A stretch of DNA of 64,000 nt from Marinicauda salina (lineage in GTDB: Bacteria > Pseudomonadota > Alphaproteobacteria > Caulobacterales > Maricaulaceae). The position numbers and the translations under genes were made by a program. The stretch covers positions 623,001 through 687,000 of the forward strand of contig NZ_QEXV01000003.1 in the NCBI RefSeq assembly GCF_003122085.1. Direction: 5' to 3'. Positions 22,961-30,408 of the stretch are shown piece after piece (the stretch's first letter is position 1; the number at the start of each line of letters is the position of its first letter). The notes beneath the pieces were generated by a model. The model ran no database searches and was not told where the DNA came from. It saw nothing but the letters and a program-made list of their open reading frames with translations.

Positions 22961-23334
22961 CGGCCCGCGCCTCCTCCCGGACGGACGACGCGCGCCCGCG
23001 CCACGCCGGAGTCGTCGGCGCGCGCGTCGGCCTCGTCGTCCTCCTCGACATCCTCGGGATCGACGCGCGGCAGATCCGACAGCAGGATCTCCTGCGAGGG
23101 CCGCGCCGGCTCGAAGCCGAGATGGGCGCGCGCCAGCTCGCGCAGATGCTCGGGGTCCTCGAGATGGGCGATGTTGGCGGTGAGCGTGTTGATGCGCCCG
23201 CGCTCCTCGGCGAGCTCGGCCTGAAGCCGCGCCAGCCGGTCCTGCGCCGACGAGGCGTCGGTCTTGGCGATGTAGAGCGCGGCCAGGAGGGCCGCCGTGA
23301 CCACGACTCCGACGACATTGATCCAGGCGCTCAT
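22957..23334 (-). CDS. ftsL: Cell division protein FtsL
   Basis: A 125-residue bitopic protein of the FtsQLB-FtsW-FtsI assembly. It has a short cytoplasmic tip, one membrane helix ([17 protein letters not shown]), then a leucine-zipper-like coiled coil ([21 protein letters not shown]). The C-terminal third is acidic ([14 protein letters not shown]). It is identified by size, topology and position between rsmH and ftsI, since FtsL proteins share little sequence. Confidence 0.85.
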   Translation of the reverse strand: MSAWINVVGVVVTAALLAALYIAKTDASSAQDRLARLQAELAEERGRINTLTANIAHLEDPEHLRELARAHLGFEPARPSQEILLSDLPRVDPEDVEEDDEADARADDSGVARARVVRPGGGAGR

Positions 23335-24326
23335 GACGCAAGCTCCAGAAGTCGGCTGTAGGGCGGCGCGCCGGCGACGGCGGCGTCGCCGCGCGGCCAG
23401 GCCGGCGCGTCGGTGCGCGCGGCGGCGCGCAGCTTCGCCGAGCGGGCGCGGGGGTTGTCGGCTTCCTCCGCCGGGCTCGGCTCGACGGCCTTGCGCGTGA
23501 GCAGGGAGAAGCTCGGCTCCGGACCCGGCTCCGGCTCGGGGGCGTGGCGCGAGCCGCCGCCGGTCATGCCGGCGCGCTCGCGCAGGAAGGTCTTCACGAT
23601 GCGGTCCTCCAGCGAGTGGAAGGCCACCACGACGAGCCGGCCGGCGGGCTTCAGCACGCGCTCGGCCGCGGCCAGGCCGCGCATCAGCTCGCCGAGCTCG
23701 TCATTGACGAAGATCCTGAGCGCCTGGAACACGCGGGTCGCGGGATGGATGCGGCCCGGCTTGCCGCCGACGGCGCGCGCGACGATTTCCGCGAGCCGAT
23801 CCGTCGTCTCGATCGGCGCGTCTTCCCGCGCGCGGACGATGAACTGGGCGGCGCGGCGCGCCTTCTTCTCCTCGCCATAGACCTTGAAGATGGCGGCGAG
23901 CTCGTCGCGCTCCAGGCCGTTGACCGCATCGGCCGCGCTCGGCCCGGAGCGCGCCATGCGCATGTCGAGCGGGCCTTCCTTCTGGAAGGAGAAACCGCGC
24001 TCGGCCTCGTCGAGCTGCATCGAGGAGACGCCGAGATCGAACATGACGCCGTCGGCGCCGGCGCTTCCGGCCTGCGCGATGACGTCCTCCATCAGCGAGA
24101 ACGGTCCCTCGGCCAGCGCGAAGCGGCCCTCATGGGCCGCCTTCAGCGGCTCGGCGGCCTCGCGCGCGGACGGATCGCGATCGATCCCCAACACGCGGGC
24201 TCCCTCGACGCCGAGCACGGCGCGCGAATAGCCGCCCGCCCCGAAGGTGGCGTCGATATAGAGACCGCCCGCGCGCGGCGCGAGCCAGTGCATCACCTCG
24301 TCGAGCATGACGGGAAGATGAGCCAT
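23331..24326 (-). CDS. rsmH: 16S rRNA (cytosine-1402-N4)-methyltransferase RsmH
   Basis: A 331-residue SAM-dependent methyltransferase (formerly MraW) that modifies C1402 of 16S rRNA. It has [27 protein letters not shown] (SAM-binding loop), [23 protein letters not shown] and [17 protein letters not shown]. The ATG at 24,326 overlaps the mraZ stop (ATGA), while a GTG one codon earlier is less likely. The C-terminal tail contains a Pro/Glu-rich insert (EPEPGPEP). Confidence 0.97.
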   Translation of the reverse strand: MAHLPVMLDEVMHWLAPRAGGLYIDATFGAGGYSRAVLGVEGARVLGIDRDPSAREAAEPLKAAHEGRFALAEGPFSLMEDVIAQAGSAGADGVMFDLGVSSMQLDEAERGFSFQKEGPLDMRMARSGPSAADAVNGLERDELAAIFKVYGEEKKARRAAQFIVRAREDAPIETTDRLAEIVARAVGGKPGRIHPATRVFQALRIFVNDELGELMRGLAAAERVLKPAGRLVVVAFHSLEDRIVKTFLRERAGMTGGGSRHAPEPEPGPEPSFSLLTRKAVEPSPAEEADNPRARSAKLRAAARTDAPAWPRGDAAVAGAPPYSRLLELAS

Positions 24327-24799
24327 CACGCGCCCTCCCCGTCTCGCCGCGGCGGCCGGCGCAGCGCGTGCTTGTTCTCGCGGGCGAAGTCGAGCGCGGC
24401 GGCGTGCTGCTCGGCGTGGGCGTCGGGATTCCAGATCTCGAAGCGCCGGCCCATGCCGACGAAGGTCGCCTTGTCGGCGAGCCCGGCGTGCTCGGCGAAA
24501 TCCTTGGGCAGCGTCACCCGGCCGTTGGCGTCGAAGGTCAGCGGACGCGCGCCGCCGAAGATGACGCGCTCGAAGGAGGTGCGGCTGTCGTCATAGGGGT
24601 CCATCGCGTCGATCGCCGCCGACAGCTCGGCCATCAGCGCCTCGCCGCCGCCTTCCAGGAACGGTCCGTTGAAGGAGCGCCAGACGAAGACGCCGTTGAG
24701 CGCGTCGGAGGCCACGGCCGCGCGGAAATCGGCCGGGACGGAGACCCGTCCCTTGGCGTCGATCCCGTTGGTGGCGGTGGAGAAGAACATCCCCGGCAT
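24326..24799 (-). CDS. mraZ: Transcriptional regulator MraZ
   Basis: A 157-residue DNA-binding protein with two SpoVT/AbrB-like repeats: [18 protein letters not shown] and [21 protein letters not shown]. It is the first gene of the dcw cluster and in other bacteria binds TGGGN repeats upstream of itself to repress the operon. Three such repeats lie 42-66 bp upstream of its ATG. Confidence 0.96.
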   Translation of the reverse strand: MPGMFFSTATNGIDAKGRVSVPADFRAAVASDALNGVFVWRSFNGPFLEGGGEALMAELSAAIDAMDPYDDSRTSFERVIFGGARPLTFDANGRVTLPKDFAEHAGLADKATFVGMGRRFEIWNPDAHAEQHAAALDFARENKHALRRPPRRDGEGA

Positions 24800-24840
24800 G
24801 GTCCCCGTTAACCCCTCACGCGCGTTCGCGTGGTCATTTA

Positions 24841-24865
24841 TGGGATACCATGGGAATTTGTGGGA
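24841..24865. promoter_or_regulatory. MraZ box: three TGGGA direct repeats
   Basis: TGGGA occurs at 24,841, 24,851 and 24,861 with an exact 10-bp period (5-base spacers), all on the plus strand and just upstream of mraZ. This matches the known MraZ operator of three TGGGN repeats with 5-base spacing. Autoregulation of the dcw operon is the likely role. Confidence 0.8.
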
Positions 24866-25011
24866 AACAACGCCGAAAGCCGCCTTTCATTACGCCGACA
24901 GGGTTAGCCGCAAGTAAAAATCGGGACGCGAAGACGCGCCCCGAAGAGAACGGACAAAGAACAGATTCGTTAACACGGCCGGGCGCGTTAACCTTTCGGC
25001 GAGGAAGGAAA

Positions 25012-25434
25012 GGGTCGGACGGCCTGTAAGCCGGGTTCTGTGCCGTTCTTTCCACGCGGGAAAGAACGCGACGACCATTCATCTGGGACGCCGCTTGCGC
25101 GGCGCCTCGTGCGACCTACCCGGACGGAACGCGGAGGCGCGCCTGCCGCGGCCGAAGCCGCGGCGTCCGTCCCTATTCGGTCTTGCTCCGGGCGGGGCTT
25201 GCCGTGCCCCCTTCCTTGCGGTCGGGGCGGTGCGCTCTTACCGCACCGTTTCATCCTTGCCGGGGAGCCGAAGCCCGGGTCCCGGCGGTCTGTTTTCTGC
25301 GGCGCTGTCCCTGAACCGGCGAACCGGCCCGCCGGGATTTCCCCGGCGCCCTGCCTCCATGGAGCCCGGACTTTCCTCTCCCGCCGGTCTTTCGACCCCT
25401 GGCGGGAGCGGCCGTCCGGCCGTCCGACCGCCTT
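25012..25434 (-). ncRNA. rnpB: RNase P RNA, type A
   Basis: The minus strand carries the conserved core of bacterial RNase P RNA. GAGAGGAAAGTCCGGGCTCC is near the 5' end, GAAACGGTGCGGTAAGAGCGC in the middle, AGATGAATGGTCGTC later, and ACAGAACCCGGCTTACAGGC at the 3' end. The ends are set by helix P1: GGTCGGACGGCC (plus-strand positions 25,418-25,429) pairs with GGCCGTCCGACC (25,013-25,024). Ends are accurate to a few bases. It processes pre-tRNA 5' leaders. Confidence 0.95.
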
Positions 25435-25460
25435 CTAAGTCGGCATGAGAGGCCGCGACG

Positions 25461-26147
25461 TCAAGCACAAAGCGCGCGCACGCGCGCGATCAGCCCCGCC
25501 GTCTCCGCGTCGAGAACGCCGTCGACGCGCCCGGGGCGGTAGCGGCGCTGGAACGCCGCGACGAGGTCCTCCGGCGCGATGTCCTCGACGCCGTAGCCGA
25601 TCCGCTCCAGCGCCTCGAGGTTCGCGGCGAGTTCCGAGACGGCCGCCTCGTCGGCGCCGGCGGTGTCCGGCCACAGCCCCACGCCCGCCGCGGCCAGGCG
25701 CGCCCAGGGGAAGCGCTCGCCCGGGTCGAGCTTGCGCTCGGGCGCGACGTCGGAATGGCCGACCACGTCGCGCGCAGCGATTTCGTGACGTCCCAGAATC
25801 TCGCGCGACAGCGCGATCACCGCCTCGATCTGCGCGTCGGGGAAATCCGGCAGGCCGAAATCGTGCCCGCCGTTGACGATCTCGATCCCGATCGAGGCGG
25901 AATTGACGTCCTCGATCCCGCGCCAGCGCGCCACGCCGGCGTGCCAGGCGCGCTTGTCCTCGGCCACGAGCCGCAGGACGGAGCCGTCCTCCTCGACCAC
26001 GTAGTGGGCGCTGACCTTCGCGGCGGGATCGCACAGGCGCTCGATCGCGGCGTCGCCCGTCTCCATCCCGGTGTAGTGCAGCACCAGCATCGAGACCGGC
26101 CCGGCGCGGTCGTTGAAGTTCGGCGAGGCGCGGTCGGTCATGGTCAT
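25461..26147 (-). CDS. N-acetylmuramoyl-L-alanine amidase (AmiD/AmpD-like)
   Basis: A 228-residue Amidase_2 zinc enzyme that cleaves the MurNAc-L-Ala bond. Motifs: MLVLHYTGMETGDAAIERL, VSAHYVVEEDGSVLRLV, IGIEIVNGG, VVGHSDVAPERKLDPGERFPW with the His and Asp of the zinc site. A C-terminal peptidoglycan-binding-like helical domain (AFQRRYRPGRVDGVLDAET) follows. No signal peptide is seen, so it may act in the cytoplasm in wall recycling or be exported another way. The start at 26,147 overlaps the EamA stop (ATGA). Confidence 0.9.
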   Translation of the reverse strand: MTMTDRASPNFNDRAGPVSMLVLHYTGMETGDAAIERLCDPAAKVSAHYVVEEDGSVLRLVAEDKRAWHAGVARWRGIEDVNSASIGIEIVNGGHDFGLPDFPDAQIEAVIALSREILGRHEIAARDVVGHSDVAPERKLDPGERFPWARLAAAGVGLWPDTAGADEAAVSELAANLEALERIGYGVEDIAPEDLVAAFQRRYRPGRVDGVLDAETAGLIARVRALCA

Positions 26148-27055
26148 CGCGGGCGTTGTATCACGGTCTCGGTCGCGCGCGCCTTCGAGCGGCGCGCCGC
26201 CACCACGCCCACGCCCGACAGCGCCAGCACGCCGCCGAGCACGAGCTGCCAGGTCACCGGATCGCCGAGCAGGACGACGCCGGCGATCACCCCGATCAGC
26301 GGCCCCATCAGCGTCATCGGCGCGATCATCGAGGCGTCGTAGCGACGCAGCAGCCAGTAGAAGCTGCCGTGGCCGAAGACGTTGACCAGCACCACGGTGA
26401 ACAGGAGCGCCAGCACGAACCACCACCCGCCCGCGGCGATGGAGGACAGCTGATCGCGTTCGAACACGAGGCTGGCGATCAGCAGCGGCGGCCAGGAGAT
26501 GAGCCCGATCCAGGCCTGCAGCGGGATCGGCATGATCTCCACGCGCTTGACGAAGATCGAGCCCGCCGCCGCGGCGAAGGCCGCGCCGACCCCGGCGAGC
26601 AGCCCGATGGTGAAGCTGATCTCGGCGGGCTTGGCCACGACCAGGCCGGCCCCGGCGAAGGCCATGAGCATGCCCGTCCAGCGCACCCACCTGACCTGCT
26701 CCTTCAGGAAGACGATGGACAGGATCGTGGTGAAGGGCACGGCCAGCTGGACGACGATGGCGATGGCCGACGGCGTGGCGTAGCGCAGGCCGAGGAAGAG
26801 CAGCGCGAACTGGATCGCGCCCATCGCCAGCGCCGCGCCGACGACCGGGCCGGGTTTCTTCGGAACCGGCAGCAGCCAGGGCGCGAGCACGGCGTAGAGC
26901 AGCGCGAAACGCAGGAAGGCGAAGAAGAGCGGCGGCGCGCCGTCGAAGCCGGGCACGATCGCCGGCGTGCCCGACACCGACCATTTCGCGACGACGAAAT
27001 TGACGCCCCAGACGAAGCAGACGGCGAACAGGAGAAGGAAATGGCGCGGCGACAT
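26144..27055 (-). CDS. EamA-family (DMT) membrane transporter
   Basis: A 303-residue protein with ten predicted membrane helices in two EamA repeats. The first begins LLFAVCFVWGVNFVVAKWS and the second after GLLAGVGAAFAAAAGSIFVKR. It belongs to the drug/metabolite transporter superfamily. The substrate cannot be told from sequence; relatives export amino acids or metabolites. It overlaps the amidase gene by 4 bp, so the two are co-translated. Confidence 0.9.
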   Translation of the reverse strand: MSPRHFLLLFAVCFVWGVNFVVAKWSVSGTPAIVPGFDGAPPLFFAFLRFALLYAVLAPWLLPVPKKPGPVVGAALAMGAIQFALLFLGLRYATPSAIAIVVQLAVPFTTILSIVFLKEQVRWVRWTGMLMAFAGAGLVVAKPAEISFTIGLLAGVGAAFAAAAGSIFVKRVEIMPIPLQAWIGLISWPPLLIASLVFERDQLSSIAAGGWWFVLALLFTVVLVNVFGHGSFYWLLRRYDASMIAPMTLMGPLIGVIAGVVLLGDPVTWQLVLGGVLALSGVGVVAARRSKARATETVIQRPR

Positions 27056-27121
27056 GCGCCGCCTCTAGCCGCGGCGGCGCGCCGCTTCAAGCCGCGCCGC
27101 TGACGAAGGCGCGACGGAGAC

Positions 27122-27160
27122 GAGCCGCGGAGACGGCGAAGCACGCCGTCCCCGCGGCTC
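27122..27160 (-). terminator. Long hairpin downstream of the DUF4168 gene
   Basis: GAGCCGCGG, one mismatch, GACGGCG, a 5-base loop and the exact complements form a 16-bp stem with one internal mismatch. It lies in the 178-bp gap between the DUF4168 gene and the EamA gene. There is no T-run, so the terminator role is inferred from stem strength and position. Confidence 0.5.
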
Positions 27161-27233
27161 CAGACGCGGCGGCGGTCCGGGAGGCTGGGGGGCTGGGGAC
27201 GTTCCCGACCGCGCCGCCGCGCCGATCCGGACG

Positions 27234-27623
27234 TCAGCCGCCATTGACCTCCTGGGCCAGGGCGTTGATCTCCTGGGCCAGGCTGGGGTTCTGGCGGGCG
27301 GCGGCCTGAACGGCGTTGTAGGTCTGGACCGTGATGCCGGCCTCCTCGACCTCCGCCGCCATTTCAGCGCGGGCCTCCTCCTGGATGCTCCGGGCGTCGG
27401 CCTGGTTTTCCGCCGACGACAGCAGGGGCTGATACTCCTCGGCCACCTCCTGGATCCGCACCGACGCGGTCACGTAGGCGCGCAGGGTGTCCTCGGAGAA
27501 ATCGGCCTGGGCCTGCGATGCGGGCGGACCGGACTGCTGCCCCGCCTGGGCGAAGCCCGCGCCGGCGGCGGGCAGCGTGAGGCAGGCGGCGGCGGCGAAA
27601 ACGGTGAGCGGCTTCTTGAACAT
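27234..27623 (-). CDS. DUF4168-domain secreted protein
   Basis: A 129-residue exported protein with a signal peptide (PLTVFAAAACLTLPAAGAGFAQA) followed by a Gln-rich linker and a helical DUF4168 domain (FSEDTLRAYVTASVRIQEVAEEY ... AARQNPSLAQEINALAQEV). The function is unknown; relatives are small periplasmic proteins often linked to stress. It is divergent from an ECF sigma gene, and both have the same GGGACC-N17-yGTTGTT promoter, so it is probably a direct target of that sigma factor. Confidence 0.85.
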   Translation of the reverse strand: MFKKPLTVFAAAACLTLPAAGAGFAQAGQQSGPPASQAQADFSEDTLRAYVTASVRIQEVAEEYQPLLSSAENQADARSIQEEARAEMAAEVEEAGITVQTYNAVQAAARQNPSLAQEINALAQEVNGG

Positions 27624-27672
27624 GGATTTCCTGACTTCCGTGTTGCGTCGGACCCTGTGCGCCCGACGCCCC

Positions 27673-27702
27673 AACAACACGGGGCAGGAATCGATAGGTC
27701 CC
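27673..27702 (-). promoter_or_regulatory. ECF-type promoter of the DUF4168 gene
   Basis: On the minus strand GGGACC (27,702-27,697), a 17-bp spacer, then TGTTGTT (27,679-27,673). The same layout occurs on the plus strand in front of the divergent sigma gene. GGAAC-like -35 and CGTT-like -10 elements are typical of ECF sigma factors. Confidence 0.6.
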
Positions 27703-27737
27703 GAAAAAATTCACGCGCCGCCGCCGCGGCGGCGGCC

Positions 27738-27767
27738 GGGACCTTTGGCGGCGGCCGCGACGTTGTT
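27738..27767 (+). promoter_or_regulatory. ECF-type autoregulatory promoter of the sigma gene
   Basis: GGGACC (27,738-27,743), a 17-bp spacer, then CGTTGTT (27,761-27,767), 32 bp upstream of the sigma-factor ATG. It matches the promoter of the divergent DUF4168 gene in both blocks and in spacing, which supports autoregulation. Confidence 0.6.
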
Positions 27768-27798
27768 ACGACACCGAGATCACGCGGAGGCGTATTTG

Positions 27799-28320
27799 AT
27801 GAAGGACCGGTTCGCAGAGCGCCTGACGGGCGAGACGCCGCATCTGAGGCGGTTCGCCAGGAGCCTCGAGACCGACCCCGACGCAGCGGACGACCTGGTC
27901 CAGGCCTGCCTGGAGCGGGCGTGGCGCAAGCGTCGATTGTGGAATCCCCGGGGGTCGCTGCGCTCCTGGCTGTTCCGGATCCTTCACCGCGAGTTCCTCA
28001 ACGCCCGCCGCGGCAAGGGGCGGACCGCGGAGACGCCTCCGCTTGACGAGGACGACATGCGGCTTGCGACCGGGGCCGACCAGCACGACCACATGAACTG
28101 CGCCGACGCGCTCGACGCGGTGGCCGCCCTGCCTCCCGACCAGCGCGCGGCCGTCAGCCTCGTCGCCTTCGAGGACGTCTCCTACATGGAGGCGGCCCGG
28201 ATCCTCGAGATTCCGGAAGGAACGCTGCGCTCCCGCCTGGCGCGCGGACGCCGCGCCTTGCGCGATTCGCTGGTCGCGGAAGAGGCCCCGAGGCAGCCGC
28301 AGCTGAGGCGAGTGAAATGA
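27799..28320 (+). CDS. ECF RNA polymerase sigma factor
   Basis: A 173-residue group 4 sigma factor. Region 2 is HLRRFARSLETDPDAADDLVQACLERAWRK with its -10-binding helix. Region 4 is LPPDQRAAVSLVAFEDVSYMEAARILEIPEGTLRSRLARGR with a helix-turn-helix. The ATG at 27,799 is chosen because upstream in-frame sequence is promoter-like. The stop overlaps the start of the next gene (ATGA), a membrane-anchored anti-sigma factor. EcfG-like and stress roles are possible, but the subgroup is not certain. Confidence 0.9.
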   Translation: MKDRFAERLTGETPHLRRFARSLETDPDAADDLVQACLERAWRKRRLWNPRGSLRSWLFRILHREFLNARRGKGRTAETPPLDEDDMRLATGADQHDHMNCADALDAVAALPPDQRAAVSLVAFEDVSYMEAARILEIPEGTLRSRLARGRRALRDSLVAEEAPRQPQLRRVK

Positions 28321-29240
28321 CCGAGATCGAACACCGCGCAAGCGAAACGGACCTGCAGGCCTATCTCGACGGCGAACTCGACGAGGCCGAACGGGCGCGG
28401 GTCGAATCCGCGCTGGCCGCCGATCCCCGACTCCGCGAACGGCTGGAGCGGGACCGGCGCGCGCTCGATCGCCTTCGCGAGGCGGGCGCCGCGGTCGCCG
28501 AGGAGCCGATTCCCGAACGCCTGCTGGCGACCATCAATCGATCGGCCCGGACCGTCGCCAGGCGACGGTTCGAGGGCGCGAAGGCGGCCGCGGTCGTCGT
28601 CTGCGCCTTCGCCGCGGGCTGGCTGGGAGCCGAGTGGCGCGACATCGACCATCCCGCCCCGAATTCGTCGACCTGGGAAGGCCTGGCGCTGTTCCCCGCC
28701 GCCAGCGTCGACGCCGGGGGCGGCATGCTCAGCGACGCCGCCGTCGCCGACCTGGAGGAGCAGACGAGCGGGCTGCTTCGTCTGTCCGAGTCGAATCTGC
28801 GGCTGACCCACGCTACGAGCCGAATCGCCGGCGGGCGGGTGATCCGGGAGCTGCAATATCGCGCCGACGGCGGAGAACGACTGACCGTGCTCGCCAGCGC
28901 ACCCGAATCGTCCGGGCCGGGCAACGCCGCCCCTCGCGTCGCGTCGCTCGACGGCGAGCCGCTGGTCTACTGGACGCAGGGTCGAACCGCGATCGGCGTC
29001 ACCGGGGATTTCGACGTCGGAACCCTGTCGCGCCTCGCCGACGAAGTGCGCGAGCGCCTGGATCGCCCGGCGTCCGAACCGGCGCCGAGCCGGGCGCAAA
29101 CAGTGGCGGGAGATGCGGAGCCGGCGCGTTCGGATCCGGCCGCCGGCGTGCTGCAGCCGGCGCTGGGCGCGGAAAGCCGCCCCACGCGAGTGGATGCGCG
29201 CGGGGATCTCCTTACCGATCAGTCGGAAGTTCCCGGCTGA
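28317..29240 (+). CDS. Membrane-anchored anti-sigma factor
   Basis: A 307-residue protein translationally coupled to the ECF sigma gene. The N-terminal 60 residues (DLQAYLDGELDEAERARVESAL) form the helical anti-sigma domain seen in zinc-less anti-sigma factors; the HxxxCxxC motif is absent. One membrane helix (AAAVVVCAFAAGWLGAEW, about residues 88-105) follows. The C-terminal part is periplasmic and ends in an Ala/Pro-rich tail. It probably holds the sigma factor at the membrane until an envelope signal arrives. Confidence 0.85.
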   Translation: MTEIEHRASETDLQAYLDGELDEAERARVESALAADPRLRERLERDRRALDRLREAGAAVAEEPIPERLLATINRSARTVARRRFEGAKAAAVVVCAFAAGWLGAEWRDIDHPAPNSSTWEGLALFPAASVDAGGGMLSDAAVADLEEQTSGLLRLSESNLRLTHATSRIAGGRVIRELQYRADGGERLTVLASAPESSGPGNAAPRVASLDGEPLVYWTQGRTAIGVTGDFDVGTLSRLADEVRERLDRPASEPAPSRAQTVAGDAEPARSDPAAGVLQPALGAESRPTRVDARGDLLTDQSEVPG

Positions 29241-29265
29241 CGCCGGAGCAAGAAATCCGCCGGGC

Positions 29266-29562
29266 CTACGCCTCGTTCGGGCGGTTATCGCCCTCGACGG
29301 TCCAGCCGTGCGGGCCGCGGCGGGCGACCAGGATGCGGGGCTCGCGGTCCCTGTCGGACCGGCCGCCGCGGATCTTGCGATAAAGCCAGAAGGCCCCCGC
29401 GCCGAGCGCGGCGACGCCGGCGATAATGAAGGCCGACGCGGTGACGACCGCGGCCATCAGGACGACCAGCGCGATGAAGGCCGCCGCGACGAGACCCGCG
29501 AGCACGGCGCGCAGCACGCGGACCGCGTTGGCTCCGTAAACTGCCTGCTTGCGCGAACTCAT
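29266..29562 (-). CDS. Small membrane protein, unknown function
   Basis: A 98-residue protein with two hydrophobic helices (VLRAVLAGLVAAAFIALVVLMAAV and ASAFIIAGVAALGAGAFWLY) followed by a basic cytoplasmic tail (RKIRGGRSDRDREPRI). The ATG at 29,562 has an AGAGGA ribosome-binding site. It lies downstream of the TerB/DnaJ gene on the same strand with a 90-bp gap. I do not recognise a family. Confidence 0.7.
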   Translation of the reverse strand: MSSRKQAVYGANAVRVLRAVLAGLVAAAFIALVVLMAAVVTASAFIIAGVAALGAGAFWLYRKIRGGRSDRDREPRILVARRGPHGWTVEGDNRPNEA

Positions 29563-29651
29563 CCTGCGTCCTCTCTCATCCGAGCGGCCGCCCCCTCGCC
29601 GCCTGATAGATTTGGGCGCCCGCCGCTCCGGGTCAATGGCGCGGCGCCGAT

Positions 29652-30344
29652 TCAGACGTTCGGCCGCAGGCCGCGCTCGTCGAGAATGGCGGCGTAGGCC
29701 GCATTGATCGCCATCATCTTCTCGTCGGCGACGCGCTGCATCTCCGGCGGCGCGCCGCGCGCGATCAGCCGGTCGGGGTGATTCTGGGAGGCGATGCGGC
29801 GATAGGCGCGCTTGAGATCGGCGTCGGAGATGTCGCGATCGATGCCGAGCACGATGTAGGGATCGTCGGGCGGCGCGCCGAGATGGCCCACGCGGATGCG
29901 CTCGAACTCCCGGTTGGAGAAGCCGAAGATGTCGGCGACGTCGCGCAGATAATTCTCCTCGTCGGGAGTCACGCGCCCGTCGGCCTTGGCGATGTGGAAC
30001 AACCCGTCGAGCACGTCCTCGAGCACGGCGGGATTGGCGCGGAAGCGCCGCGCCAGCCGGCGGGCGTAGCCGTCGAAGCCCAGCGTCGTCTGCTTGGCGA
30101 GATCGAAGGCGCGCCGCAGCGGCTCCTGCGACCCCGGCGGGGCGCGGAAGACCTGGGCGAAGGCCTCCAGCTCGCTCGGCGTCACCCGGCCGTCGGCCTT
30201 GGCCATCTTGGCGCCGAGCCCGATCAGCGCCATGGCGAACTCGGCGTCGTCGACGCGCCGGCCCGGCTCGCAATCGCCGGTCTCGCAGTCGAACGGGTCG
30301 CTCGGCCCGGCGATCAGCTCGGTCAGTTTGCGCCACAGCCCCAT
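29652..30344 (-). CDS. TerB-DnaJ co-chaperone (DjlA-like)
   Basis: A 230-residue protein with an N-terminal TerB-like helical domain holding two acidic repeats (KMAKADGRVTPSELEAF and HIAKADGRVTPDEENYL). A C-terminal J domain follows (DPYIVLGIDRDISDADLKRAYRRIA ... NHPDRL) with the HPD motif that stimulates DnaK. Unlike E. coli DjlA it has no N-terminal membrane helix. It is divergent from the 5-oxoprolinase gene with a 64-bp gap. Confidence 0.88.
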   Translation of the reverse strand: MGLWRKLTELIAGPSDPFDCETGDCEPGRRVDDAEFAMALIGLGAKMAKADGRVTPSELEAFAQVFRAPPGSQEPLRRAFDLAKQTTLGFDGYARRLARRFRANPAVLEDVLDGLFHIAKADGRVTPDEENYLRDVADIFGFSNREFERIRVGHLGAPPDDPYIVLGIDRDISDADLKRAYRRIASQNHPDRLIARGAPPEMQRVADEKMMAINAAYAAILDERGLRPNV

Positions 30345-30408
30345 CGGCGGTTATCTGCTCGCTGCTTCCTGCCTGCTCGGGTCCGCGCGCCGGACCGTGG
30401 AGACCCGC

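Noticed and set aside
24965-24995. A CtrA box near mraZ (GTTAAC ... GTTAAC)
   Set aside because: The half-sites are separated by about 13 bases instead of 7.
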